From Lasioglossum baleicum (taxonomy: Eukaryota; Arthropoda; Insecta; Hymenoptera; Halictidae): a stretch of 64,000 bases of DNA. Shown in pieces: positions 48,240 through 61,232 of the stretch (position 1 is its first letter; each line of letters begins with the position of its first letter). The notes under the pieces were generated by a model that saw nothing but the letters and a program-made list of their open reading frames with translations, did no database searches and had not been told where the DNA came from. The translations under genes and the position numbers were made by a program. The stretch spans positions 806,001-870,000 of the forward strand of contig NW_027469102.1 of assembly GCF_051020765.1 (NCBI RefSeq). The letters are read 5' to 3'.

Positions 48240-49580
48240 GCTCGACTAGCCTGCGGGACGCATCCTCTCGCACGTGTTTTTACTCGACTAGCCTGCGGGA
48301 TGCATCCTCTCGCACGTGTTTTTACTCGACTAGCCTGCGGGATGCATCCTCTCGCACGTGTTTTTGCTCGACTAGCCTGCGGGATGCATCCTCTCGCACG
48401 TGTTTTTGCTCGACTAGCCATGCGCATCCCAAAAAACCTGTGCATGCGCATCCCAAAAAACCTGCGCATGCGCATCCCACAAAACCTGCGCATGCGCATC
48501 CCACAAAACTTCGCACGTGTTTTTACTCGACTAGCCTGCGGGATGCATCCTCTCGCACGTGTTTTTACTCGACTAGTCTGCGGGATGCATCCTCTCGCAC
48601 GTGTTTTTGCTCGACTAGCCTGCGGGATGCATCCTCTCGCACGTGTTTTTGCTCGACTAGCCTGCGGGATGCATCCTCTCGCACGTGTATTTGCTCGACT
48701 AGCCTGCGGGATGCATCCTCTCGCACGTGTTTGTGCTCGACTAGCCTGCGGGATGCATCCTCTCGCACGTGTTTTTGCTCGACTAGCCTGCGGGATGCAT
48801 CCTCTCGCACGTGTATTTGCTCGACTAGCCTGCGGGATGCATCCTCTCGCACGTGTTTGTGCTCGACTAGCCTGCGGGATGCATCCTCTCGCACGTGTTT
48901 TTGCTCGACTAGCCTTTGGGATGCATCCTCTCGCACGTGTTTTTACTCGACTAGCCTGCGGGATGCATCCTCTCGCACGTGTTTTTGCTCGACTAGCCTG
49001 CGGGATGCATCCTCTCGCACGTGTTTTTGCTCGACTAGCCATGCGCATCCCAAAAAACCTGTGCATGCGCATCCCAAAAAACCTGCGCATGCGCATCCCA
49101 CAAAACCTGCGCATGCGCATCCCACAAAACTTCGCACGTGTTTTTACTCGACTAGCCTGCGGGATGCATCCTCTCGCACGTGTTTTTACTCGACTAGTCT
49201 GCGGGATGCATCCTCTCGCACGTGTTTTTGCTCGACTAGCCTGCGGGATGCATCCTCTCGCACGTGTTTTTGCTCGACTAGCCTGCGGGATGCATCCTCT
49301 CGCACGTGTATTTGCTCGACTAGCCTGCGGGATGCATCCTCTCGCACGTGTTTGTGCTCGACTAGCCTGCGGGATGCATCCTCTCGCACGTGTTTTTGCT
49401 CGACTAGCCTTTGGGATGCATCCTCTCGCACGTGTTTTTGCTCGACTAGCCTGCGGGATGCATCCTCTCGCACGTGTATTTGCTCGACTAGCCTGCGGGA
49501 TGCATCCTCTCGCACGTGTTTGTGCTCGACTAGCCTGCGGGATGCATCCTCTCGCACGTGTTTTTACTTGACTAGCCTGC
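48240..49580 (+). repeat. 2,199-bp-spaced segment, copy 1, with inner 621-bp repeat
   Basis: It matches 50,440-51,780 at offset 2,199 (47 x 42 plus three four-unit blocks). Within it, 48.32-48.77 kb matches 48.94-49.40 kb at offset 621 (13 x 42 plus 75). The same inner repeat is in copy 2, so the 621-bp event came first. Confidence 0.75.
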
Positions 49581-50439
49581 GGGATGCATCCTCTCGCACG
49601 TGTTTTTACTCGACTAGCCTGCGGGATGCATCCTCTCGCACGTGTTTTTGCTCGACTAGCCTGCGGGATGCATCCTCTCGCACGTGTTTTTGCTCGACTA
49701 GCCTGCGGGATGCATCCTCTCGCACGTGTTTTTACTCGACTAGCCTGCGGGATTCATCCTCTCGCACGTGCCTTTACTCGACTAGCCTGCGGGATGCATC
49801 CTCTCGCACGTGTTTTTGCTCGACTAGTCTGCGGGATGCATCCTCTCGCACGTGTTTTTGCTCGACTAGCCTGCGGGATGCATCCTCTCGCACGTGTTTT
49901 TACTTGACTAGCCTGCGGGATGCATCCTCTCGCACGTGTTTTTGCTCGACTAGCCTGCGGGATGCATCCTCTCGCACGTGTTTTTGCTCGACTAGCCTGC
50001 GGGATGCATCCTCTCGCACATGTTTTTACTCGACTAGCCTGCGGGATGCATCCTTTCGCACGTGTTTTTGCTCGACTAGCCTGCGGGATGCATCCTCTCG
50101 CACGTGTTTTTGCTCGACTAGCCTGCGGGATGCATCCTCTCGCACGTGTTTTTGCTCGACTAGCCTGCGGGATGCATCCTCTCGCACGTGTTTTTGCTCG
50201 ACTAGCCATGCGCGTCCCAAAAAACCTGCGCATGCGCATCCCAAAAAACCTGCGCATGCGCATCCCAAAAAACCTGCGCATGCGCATCCCACAAAACCTC
50301 GCACGTGTTTTTACTCGACTAGCCTGCGGGATGCATCCTCTCGCACGTGTTTTTACTCGACTAGCCTGCGGGATGCATCCTCTCGCACGTGTTTTTACTC
50401 GACTAGCCTGCGGGATGCATCCTCTCGCACGTGTTTTTG

Positions 50440-51780
50440 CTCGACTAGCCTGCGGGACGCATCCTCTCGCACGTGTTTTTACTCGACTAGCCTGCGGGAT
50501 GCATCCTCTCGCACGTGTTTTTACTCGACTAGCCTGCGGGATGCATCCTCTCGCACGTGTTTTTGCTCGACTAGCCTGCGGGATGCATCCTCTCGCACGT
50601 GTTTTTGCTCGACTAGCCATGCGCATCCCAAAAAACCTGTGCATGCGCATCCCAAAAAACCTGCGCATGCGCATCCCACAAAACCTGCGCATGCGCATCC
50701 CACAAAACTTCGCACGTGTTTTTACTCGACTAGCCTGCGGGATGCATCCTCTCGCACGTGTTTTTACTCGACTAGTCTGCGGGATGCATCCTCTCGCACG
50801 TGTTTTTGCTCGACTAGCCTGCGGGATGCATCCTCTCGCACGTGTTTTTGCTCGACTAGCCTGCGGGATGCATCCTCTCGCACGTGTATTTGCTCGACTA
50901 GCCTGCGGGATGCATCCTCTCGCACGTGTTTGTGCTCGACTAGCCTGCGGGATGCATCCTCTCGCACGTGTTTTTGCTCGACTAGCCTGCGGGATGCATC
51001 CTCTCGCACGTGTATTTGCTCGACTAGCCTGCGGGATGCATCCTCTCGCACGTGTTTGTGCTCGACTAGCCTGCGGGATGCATCCTCTCGCACGTGTTTT
51101 TGCTCGACTAGCCTTTGGGATGCATCCTCTCGCACGTGTTTTTACTCGACTAGCCTGCGGGATGCATCCTCTCGCACGTGTTTTTGCTCGACTAGCCTGC
51201 GGGATGCATCCTCTCGCACGTGTTTTTGCTCGACTAGCCATGCGCATCCCAAAAAACCTGTGCATGCGCATCCCAAAAAACCTGCGCATGCGCATCCCAC
51301 AAAACCTGCGCATGCGCATCCCACAAAACTTCGCACGTGTTTTTACTCGACTAGCCTGCGGGATGCATCCTCTCGCACGTGTTTTTACTCGACTAGTCTG
51401 CGGGATGCATCCTCTCGCACGTGTTTTTGCTCGACTAGCCTGCGGGATGCATCCTCTCGCACGTGTTTTTGCTCGACTAGCCTGCGGGATGCATCCTCTC
51501 GCACGTGTATTTGCTCGACTAGCCTGCGGGATGCATCCTCTCGCACGTGTTTGTGCTCGACTAGCCTGCGGGATGCATCCTCTCGCACGTGTTTTTGCTC
51601 GACTAGCCTTTGGGATGCATCCTCTCGCACGTGTTTTTGCTCGACTAGCCTGCGGGATGCATCCTCTCGCACGTGTATTTGCTCGACTAGCCTGCGGGAT
51701 GCATCCTCTCGCACGTGTTTGTGCTCGACTAGCCTGCGGGATGCATCCTCTCGCACGTGTTTTTACTTGACTAGCCTGCG
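50440..51780 (+). repeat. 2,199-bp-spaced segment, copy 2
   Basis: This is the partner of 48,240-49,580, starting at the GGGACGCAT monomer (50.45 kb) and ending where TTTTTAC in copy 1 is replaced by TTTTTGC. Blocks lie at 50.62 and 51.24 kb, both with the TGTGCATG second unit and CTTCGCACG exit. Confidence 0.75.
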
Positions 51781-54700
51781 GGATGCATCCTCTCGCACGT
51801 GTTTTTGCTCGACTAGCCTGCGGGATGCATCCTCTCGCACGTGTTTTTGCTCGACTAGCCTGCGGGATGCATCCTCTCGCACATGTTTTTACTCGACTAG
51901 CCTGCGGGATGCATCCTTTCGCACGTGTTTTTGCTCGACTAGCCTGCGGGATGCATCCTCTCGCACGTGTTTTTGCTCGACTAGCCTGCGGGATGCATCC
52001 TCTCGCACGTGTTTTTGCTCGACTAGCCTGCGGGATGCATCCTCTCGCACGTGTTTTTGCTCGACTAGCCATGCGCGTCCCAAAAAACCTGCGCATGCGC
52101 ATCCCAAAAAACCTGCGCATGCGCATCCCAAAAAACCTGCGCATGCGCATCCCACAAAACCTCGCACGTGTTTTTACTCGACTAGCCTGCGGGATGCATC
52201 CTCTCGCACGTGTTTTTACTCGACTAGCCTGCGGGATGCATCCTCTCGCACGTGTTTTTGCTCGACTAGCCTGCGGTATGCATCCTCTCGCACGTGTTTT
52301 TGCTCGACTAGCCATGCGCATCCCAAAAAACCTGTGCATGCGCATCCCAAAAAACCTGCGCATGCGCATCCCACAAAACCTGCGCATGCGCATCCCACAA
52401 AACTTCGCACGTGTTTTTACTCGACTAGCCTGCGGGATGCATCCTCTCGCACGTGTTTTTACTCGACTAGCCTGCGGGATGCATCCTCTCGCACGTGTTT
52501 TTGCTCGACTAGCCTGCGGGATGCATCCTCTCGCACGTGTTTTTGCTCGACTAGCCTGCGGGATGCATCCTCTCGCACGTGTTTTTACTCGACTAGCCTG
52601 CGGGATTCATCCTCTCGCACGTGCCTTTACTCGACTAGCCTGCGGGATGCATCCTCTCGCACGTGTTTTTGCTCGACTAGTCTGCGGGATGCATCCTCTC
52701 GCACGTGTTTTTGCTCGACTAGCCTGCGGGATGCATCCTCTCGCACGTGTTTTTACTTGACTAGCCTGCGGGATGCATCCTCTCGCACGTGTTTTTGCTC
52801 GACTAGCCTGCGGGATGCATCCTCTCGCACGTGTTTTTGCTCGACTAGCCTGCGGGATGCATCCTCTCGCACATGTTTTTACTCGACTAGCCTGCGGGAT
52901 GCATCCTTTCGCACGTGTTTTTGCTCGACTAGCCTGCGGGATGCATCCTCTCGCACGTGTTTTTGCTCGACTAGCCTGCGGGATGCATCCTCTCGCACGT
53001 GTTTTTGCTCGACTAGCCTGCGGGATGCATCCTCTCGCACGTGTTTTTGCTCGACTAGCCATGCGCGTCCCAAAAAACCTGCGCATGCGCATCCCAAAAA
53101 ACCTGCGCATGCGCATCCCAAAAAACCTGCGCATGCGCATCCCACAAAACCTCGCACGTGTTTTTACTCGACTAGCCTGCGGGATGCATCCTCTCGCACG
53201 TGTTTTTACTCGACTAGCCTGCGGGATGCATCCTCTCGCACGTGTTTTTACTCGACTAGCCTGCGGGATGCATCCTCTCGCACGTGTTTTTGCTCGACTA
53301 GCCTGCGGTATGCATCCTCTCGCACGTGTTTTTGCTCGACTAGCCATGCGCATCCCAAAAAACCTGTGCATGCGCATCCCAAAAAACCTGCGCATGCGCA
53401 TCCCACAAAACCTGCGCATGCGCATCCCACAAAACTTCGCACGTGTTTTTACTCGACTAGCCTGCGGGATGCATCCTCTCGCACGTGTTTTTACTCGACT
53501 AGCCTGCGGGATGCATCCTCTCGCACGTGTTTTTGCTCGACTAGCCTGCGGGATGCATCCTCTCGCACGTGTTTGTGCTCGACTAGCCTGCGGGATGCAT
53601 CCTCTCGCACGTGTTCTACTTGACTAGCCTGCGGGATGCATCTTCTCGCACGTGTATTTGCTCGACTAGCCTGCGGGATGCATCCTCTCGCACGTGTTTG
53701 TGCTCGACTAGCCTGCGGGATGCATCCTCTCGCACGTGTTTTTACTTGACTAGCCTGCGGGATGCATCCTCTCGCACGTGTTTTTGCTCGACTAGCCTGC
53801 GGGATGCATCCTCTCGCACATGTTTTTACTCGACTAGCCTGCGGGATGCATCCTTTCGCACGTGTTTTTGCTCGACTAGCCTGCGGGATGCATCCTCTCG
53901 CACGTGTTTTTGCTCGACTAGCCTGCGGGATGCATCCTCTCGCACGTGTTTTTACTCGACTAGCCTGCAGGATGCATCCTCTCGCACGAGTTTTTACTCG
54001 ACTAGCCTGCGGGATGCATCCTCTCGCACGTGTTTTTGCTCGACTAGCCTGCGGGATGCATCCTCTCGCACGTGTTTTTACTCGACTAGCCTGCGGGATT
54101 CATCCTCTCGCACGTGTTTTTACTCGACTAGCCTGCGGGATGCATCCTCTCGCACGTGTTTTTACTCGACTAGCCTGCGGGATGCATCCTCTCGCACGTG
54201 TTTTTACTCGACTAGCCTGCGGGATGCATCCTCTCGCACGTGTTTTTGCTCGACTAGCCTGCGGGATGCATCCTCTCGCACGTGTTTTTACTTGACTAGC
54301 CTGCGGGATGCATCCTCTCGCACGTGTTTTTGCTCGACTAGCCTGCGGGATGCATCCTCTCGCACGTGTTTTTGCTCGACTAGCCTGCGGGATGCATCCT
54401 CTCGCACGTGTTTTTGCTCGACTAGCCATGCGCATCCCAAAAAACCTGTGCATGCGCATCCCAAAAAACCTGCGCATGCGCATCCCACAAAACCTGCGCA
54501 TGCGCATCCCACAAAACTTCGCACGTGTTTTTACTCGACTAGCCTGCGGGATGCATCCTCTCGCACGTGTTTTTACTCGACTAGCCTGCGGGATGCATCC
54601 TCTCGCAGGTGTTTGTGCTCGACTAGCGTGCGGGATGCATCCTCTCGCACGTGTTTTTACTTGACTAGCCTGCGGGATGCATCCTCTCGCACGTGTTTTT

Positions 54701-56475
54701 GCTCGACTAGCCTGCGGGATGCATCCTCTCGCACGTGTTTTTGCTCGACTAGCCTGCGGGATGCATCCTCTCGCACGTGTTTTTACTCGACTAGCCTGCG
54801 GGATGCATCCTCTCGCACGTGTTTTTGCTCGACTAGCCTGCGGGATGCATCCTCTCGCACGTGTTTTTACTCGACTAGCCTGCGGGATTCATCCTCTCGC
54901 ACGTGCTTTTACTCGACTAGCCTGCGGGATGCATCCTCTCGCACGTGTTTTTGCTCGACTAGCCTGCAGGATTCATCCTCTCGCACGTGTTTTTACTCGA
55001 CTAGCCTGCGGGATGCATCCTCTCGCACGTGTTTTTACTCGACTAGCCTGCGGGACGCATCCTCTCGCACGTGTTTTTACTCGACCAGTCTGCGGGATGC
55101 ATCCTCTCACACGTGTTTTTGCTCGACTAGCCTGCGGGATGCATCCTCTCGCACGTGTTTTTGCTCGACTAGCCTGCGGGATGCATCCTCTCGCACGTGT
55201 TTTTGCTCGACTAGCCTGCGGGATGCATCCTCTCGCACGTGTTTTTGCTCGACTAGCCTGCGGGATGCATCCTCTCGCACGTGTTTTTACTCGACTAGCC
55301 ATGCGCATCCCAAAAAGCCTGCGCATGCGCATCCCAAAAAACCTGCGCATGCGCATCCCACAAAACCTGCGCATGCGCATCCCACAAAACTTCGCACGTG
55401 TTTTTGCTCGACTAGCCTGCGGGATGCATCCTCTCGCACGTGTTTTTGCTCGACTAGCCTGCGGGATGCATCCTCTCGCACGTGTTTTTGCTCGACTAGC
55501 CATGCGCATCCCAAAAAACCTGTGCATGCGCATCCCAAAAAACCTGCGCATGCGCATCCCACAAAACCTGCGCATGCGCATCCCACAAAACCTGCGCATG
55601 CGCATCCCACAAAACTTCGCACGTGTTTTTACTCGACTAGCCAGCGGGATGCATCCTCTCGCACGTGTTTTTACTCGACTAGCCTGCGGGATGCATCCTC
55701 TCGCACGTGTTTTTGCTCGACTAGCCTGCGGGATGCATCCTCTCGCACGTGTTTGTGCTCGACTAGCCTGCGGGATGCATCCTCTCGCACGTGTTTTTAC
55801 TTGACTAGCCTGCGGGATGCATCCTCTCGCACGTGTTTTTGCTCGACTAGCCTGCGGGATGCATCCTCTCGCACGTGTTTTTGCTCGACTAGCCTGCGGG
55901 ATGCATCCTCTCGCACGTGTTTTTACTCGACTAGCCTGCGGGATGCATCCTCTCGCACGTGTTTTTGCTCGACTAGCCTGCGGGATGCATCCTCTCGCAC
56001 GTGTTTTTGCTCGACTAGCCTGAGGGATGCATCCTCTCGCACGTGTTTTTGCTCGACTAGCCTGCGGGATGCATCCTCTCGCACGTGTTTTTGCTCGACT
56101 AGCCATGCGCGTCCCAAAAAACCTGCGCATGCGCATCCCAAAAAACCTGCGCATGCGCATCCCACAAAACCTCGCACGTGTTTTTACTCGACTAGCCTGC
56201 GGGATGCATCCTCTCGCACGTGTTTTTACTCGACTAGCCTGCAGGATGCATCCTCTCGCACGAGTTTTTACTCGACTAGCCTGCGGGATGCATCCTCTCG
56301 CACGTGTTTTTGCTCGACTAGCCTGCGGGATGCATCCTCTCGCACGTGTTTTTACTCGACTAGCCTGCGGGATTCATCCTCTCGCACGTGTTTTTACTCG
56401 ACTAGCCTGCGGGATGCATCCTCTCGCACGTGTTTTTACTCGACTAGCCTGCGGGATGCATCCTCTCGCACGTGT
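51720..56475 (+). repeat. 4,757-bp tandem duplication, copy 1
   Basis: The length is 99 x 42 plus eight blocks (seven with known four- or five-unit size, one with three) minus a 1-bp deletion. Rare variants inside are GCATCTTCTCG (53.64 kb), TGTTCTACTTGAC (53.61 kb), CGCAGGTGTTTGTG with CTAGCGTGC (54.6 kb), CGACCAGTCTG (55.08 kb) and a five-unit block at 55.50 kb. It also contains a 990-bp repeat (51.78-52.77 and 52.77-53.6 kb). Confidence 0.85.
55501..55616 (+). repeat. Five-unit 24-mer block, K-K-Q-Q-Q
   Basis: Units 1-2 are K type with TGTGCATG between them, and units 3-5 are Q type; the exit is AAAACT|TCGCACG. With its duplicate at 60,258-60,373 it is the only block I noticed with three Q units. 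It shows that Q units can multiply without disturbing the K-before-Q order. Confidence 0.85.
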
Positions 56476-59400
56476 TTGTGCTCGACTAGCCTGCGGGATG
56501 CATCCTCTCGCACGTGTTTTTACTTGACTAGCCTGCGGGATGCATCCTCTCGCACGTGTTTTTGCTCGACTAGCCTGCGGGATGCATCCTCTCGCACGTG
56601 TTTTTGCTCGACTAGCCTGCGGGATGCATCCTCTCGCACATGTTTTTACTCGACTAGCCTGCGGGATGCATCCTTTCGCACGTGTTTTTGCTCGACTAGC
56701 CTGCGGGATGCATCCTCTCGCACGTGTTTTTGCTCGACTAGCCTGCGGGATGCATCCTCTCGCACGTGTTTTTGCTCGACTAGCCTGCGGGATGCATCCT
56801 CTCGCACGTGTTTTTGCTCGACTAGCCATGCGCGTCCCAAAAAACCTGCGCATGCGCATCCCAAAAAACCTGCGCATGCGCATCCCAAAAAACCTGCGCA
56901 TGCGCATCCCACAAAACCTCGCACGTGTTTTTACTCGACTAGCCTGCGGGATGCATCCTCTCGCACGTGTTTTTACTCGACTAGCCTGCGGGATGCATCC
57001 TCTCGCACGTGTTTTTGCTCGACTAGCCTGCGGTATGCATCCTCTCGCACGTGTTTTTGCTCGACTAGCCATGCGCATCCCAAAAAACCTGTGCATGCGC
57101 ATCCCAAAAAACCTGCGCATGCGCATCCCACAAAACCTGCGCATGCGCATCCCACAAAACTTCGCACGTGTTTTTACTCGACTAGCCTGCGGGATGCATC
57201 CTCTCGCACGTGTTTTTACTCGACTAGCCTGCGGGATGCATCCTCTCGCACGTGTTTTTGCTCGACTAGCCTGCGGGATGCATCCTCTCGCACGTGTTTT
57301 TGCTCGACTAGCCTGCGGGATGCATCCTCTCGCACGTGTTTTTACTCGACTAGCCTGCGGGATTCATCCTCTCGCACGTGCCTTTACTCGACTAGCCTGC
57401 GGGATGCATCCTCTCGCACGTGTTTTTGCTCGACTAGTCTGCGGGATGCATCCTCTCGCACGTGTTTTTGCTCGACTAGCCTGCGGGATGCATCCTCTCG
57501 CACGTGTTTTTACTTGACTAGCCTGCGGGATGCATCCTCTCGCACGTGTTTTTGCTCGACTAGCCTGCGGGATGCATCCTCTCGCACGTGTTTTTGCTCG
57601 ACTAGCCTGCGGGATGCATCCTCTCGCACATGTTTTTACTCGACTAGCCTGCGGGATGCATCCTTTCGCACGTGTTTTTGCTCGACTAGCCTGCGGGATG
57701 CATCCTCTCGCACGTGTTTTTGCTCGACTAGCCTGCGGGATGCATCCTCTCGCACGTGTTTTTGCTCGACTAGCCTGCGGGATGCATCCTCTCGCACGTG
57801 TTTTTGCTCGACTAGCCATGCGCGTCCCAAAAAACCTGCGCATGCGCATCCCAAAAAACCTGCGCATGCGCATCCCAAAAAACCTGCGCATGCGCATCCC
57901 ACAAAACCTCGCACGTGTTTTTACTCGACTAGCCTGCGGGATGCATCCTCTCGCACGTGTTTTTACTCGACTAGCCTGCGGGATGCATCCTCTCGCACGT
58001 GTTTTTACTCGACTAGCCTGCGGGATGCATCCTCTCGCACGTGTTTTTGCTCGACTAGCCTGCGGTATGCATCCTCTCGCACGTGTTTTTGCTCGACTAG
58101 CCATGCGCATCCCAAAAAACCTGTGCATGCGCATCCCAAAAAACCTGCGCATGCGCATCCCACAAAACCTGCGCATGCGCATCCCACAAAACTTCGCACG
58201 TGTTTTTACTCGACTAGCCTGCGGGATGCATCCTCTCGCACGTGTTTTTACTCGACTAGCCTGCGGGATGCATCCTCTCGCACGTGTTTTTGCTCGACTA
58301 GCCTGCGGGATGCATCCTCTCGCACGTGTTTGTGCTCGACTAGCCTGCGGGATGCATCCTCTCGCACGTGTTCTACTTGACTAGCCTGCGGGATGCATCT
58401 TCTCGCACGTGTATTTGCTCGACTAGCCTGCGGGATGCATCCTCTCGCACGTGTTTGTGCTCGACTAGCCTGCGGGATGCATCCTCTCGCACGTGTTTTT
58501 ACTTGACTAGCCTGCGGGATGCATCCTCTCGCACGTGTTTTTGCTCGACTAGCCTGCGGGATGCATCCTCTCGCACATGTTTTTACTCGACTAGCCTGCG
58601 GGATGCATCCTTTCGCACGTGTTTTTGCTCGACTAGCCTGCGGGATGCATCCTCTCGCACGTGTTTTTGCTCGACTAGCCTGCGGGATGCATCCTCTCGC
58701 ACGTGTTTTTACTCGACTAGCCTGCAGGATGCATCCTCTCGCACGAGTTTTTACTCGACTAGCCTGCGGGATGCATCCTCTCGCACGTGTTTTTGCTCGA
58801 CTAGCCTGCGGGATGCATCCTCTCGCACGTGTTTTTACTCGACTAGCCTGCGGGATTCATCCTCTCGCACGTGTTTTTACTCGACTAGCCTGCGGGATGC
58901 ATCCTCTCGCACGTGTTTTTACTCGACTAGCCTGCGGGATGCATCCTCTCGCACGTGTTTTTACTCGACTAGCCTGCGGGATGCATCCTCTCGCACGTGT
59001 TTTTGCTCGACTAGCCTGCGGGATGCATCCTCTCGCACGTGTTTTTACTTGACTAGCCTGCGGGATGCATCCTCTCGCACGTGTTTTTGCTCGACTAGCC
59101 TGCGGGATGCATCCTCTCGCACGTGTTTTTGCTCGACTAGCCTGCGGGATGCATCCTCTCGCACGTGTTTTTGCTCGACTAGCCATGCGCATCCCAAAAA
59201 ACCTGTGCATGCGCATCCCAAAAAACCTGCGCATGCGCATCCCACAAAACCTGCGCATGCGCATCCCACAAAACTTCGCACGTGTTTTTACTCGACTAGC
59301 CTGCGGGATGCATCCTCTCGCACGTGTTTTTACTCGACTAGCCTGCGGGATGCATCCTCTCGCAGGTGTTTGTGCTCGACTAGCGTGCGGGATGCATCCT

Positions 59401-61232
59401 CTCGCACGTGTTTTTACTTGACTAGCCTGCGGGATGCATCCTCTCGCACGTGTTTTTGCTCGACTAGCCTGCGGGATGCATCCTCTCGCACGTGTTTTTG
59501 CTCGACTAGCCTGCGGGATGCATCCTCTCGCACGTGTTTTTACTCGACTAGCCTGCGGGATGCATCCTCTCGCACGTGTTTTTGCTCGACTAGCCTGCGG
59601 GATGCATCCTCTCGCACGTGTTTTTACTCGACTAGCCTGCGGGATTCATCCTCTCGCACGTGCTTTTACTCGACTAGCCTGCGGGATGCATCCTCTCGCA
59701 CGTGTTTTTGCTCGACTAGCCTGCAGGATTCATCCTCTCGCACGTGTTTTTACTCGACTAGCCTGCGGGATGCATCCTCTCGCACGTGTTTTTACTCGAC
59801 TAGCCTGCGGGACGCATCCTCTCGCACGTGTTTTTACTCGACCAGTCTGCGGGATGCATCCTCTCACACGTGTTTTTGCTCGACTAGCCTGCGGGATGCA
59901 TCCTCTCGCACGTGTTTTTGCTCGACTAGCCTGCGGGATGCATCCTCTCGCACGTGTTTTTGCTCGACTAGCCTGCGGGATGCATCCTCTCGCACGTGTT
60001 TTTGCTCGACTAGCCTGCGGGATGCATCCTCTCGCACGTGTTTTTACTCGACTAGCCATGCGCATCCCAAAAAGCCTGCGCATGCGCATCCCAAAAAACC
60101 TGCGCATGCGCATCCCACAAAACCTGCGCATGCGCATCCCACAAAACTTCGCACGTGTTTTTGCTCGACTAGCCTGCGGGATGCATCCTCTCGCACGTGT
60201 TTTTGCTCGACTAGCCTGCGGGATGCATCCTCTCGCACGTGTTTTTGCTCGACTAGCCATGCGCATCCCAAAAAACCTGTGCATGCGCATCCCAAAAAAC
60301 CTGCGCATGCGCATCCCACAAAACCTGCGCATGCGCATCCCACAAAACCTGCGCATGCGCATCCCACAAAACTTCGCACGTGTTTTTACTCGACTAGCCA
60401 GCGGGATGCATCCTCTCGCACGTGTTTTTACTCGACTAGCCTGCGGGATGCATCCTCTCGCACGTGTTTTTGCTCGACTAGCCTGCGGGATGCATCCTCT
60501 CGCACGTGTTTGTGCTCGACTAGCCTGCGGGATGCATCCTCTCGCACGTGTTTTTACTTGACTAGCCTGCGGGATGCATCCTCTCGCACGTGTTTTTGCT
60601 CGACTAGCCTGCGGGATGCATCCTCTCGCACGTGTTTTTGCTCGACTAGCCTGCGGGATGCATCCTCTCGCACGTGTTTTTACTCGACTAGCCTGCGGGA
60701 TGCATCCTCTCGCACGTGTTTTTGCTCGACTAGCCTGCGGGATGCATCCTCTCGCACGTGTTTTTGCTCGACTAGCCTGAGGGATGCATCCTCTCGCACG
60801 TGTTTTTGCTCGACTAGCCTGCGGGATGCATCCTCTCGCACGTGTTTTTGCTCGACTAGCCATGCGCGTCCCAAAAAACCTGCGCATGCGCATCCCAAAA
60901 AACCTGCGCATGCGCATCCCACAAAACCTCGCACGTGTTTTTACTCGACTAGCCTGCGGGATGCATCCTCTCGCACGTGTTTTTACTCGACTAGCCTGCA
61001 GGATGCATCCTCTCGCACGAGTTTTTACTCGACTAGCCTGCGGGATGCATCCTCTCGCACGTGTTTTTGCTCGACTAGCCTGCGGGATGCATCCTCTCGC
61101 ACGTGTTTTTACTCGACTAGCCTGCGGGATTCATCCTCTCGCACGTGTTTTTACTCGACTAGCCTGCGGGATGCATCCTCTCGCACGTGTTTTTACTCGA
61201 CTAGCCTGCGGGATGCATCCTCTCGCACGTGT
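56476..61232 (+). repeat. 4,757-bp tandem duplication, copy 2
   Basis: Every rare variant of copy 1 recurs 4,757 bp later (GCATCTTCTCG 58.40, TGTTCTACTTGAC 58.37, CGCAGGTG 59.36, CGACCAGTCTG 59.84, five-unit block 60.26 kb). I found no difference between copies at the places I compared. Identity ends at about 61,233, where TTTGTGC in copy 1 meets TTTTTGC. Confidence 0.85.

Larger units (their letters stand above)
28958..53623 (+). other. Spurious 8,221-codon open frame, not annotated as a gene
   Basis: The frame reads the 42-mer as a 14-residue Ser/Cys/Arg-rich repeat (core STSLRDASSRTCFC) and the 24-mer as HAHPKKPA. It is open because 42, 24 and 24n-21 are all multiples of three and this frame has no stop. 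It ends only at the 1-bp deletion near 53.61 kb. A second forward frame and two reverse frames are open through the same DNA. Variants between monomers are mostly amino-acid-changing (for example F to C, Y or I), with no sign of synonymous preference. I see no start context, splice structure or non-repeat domain. Confidence 0.9.
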
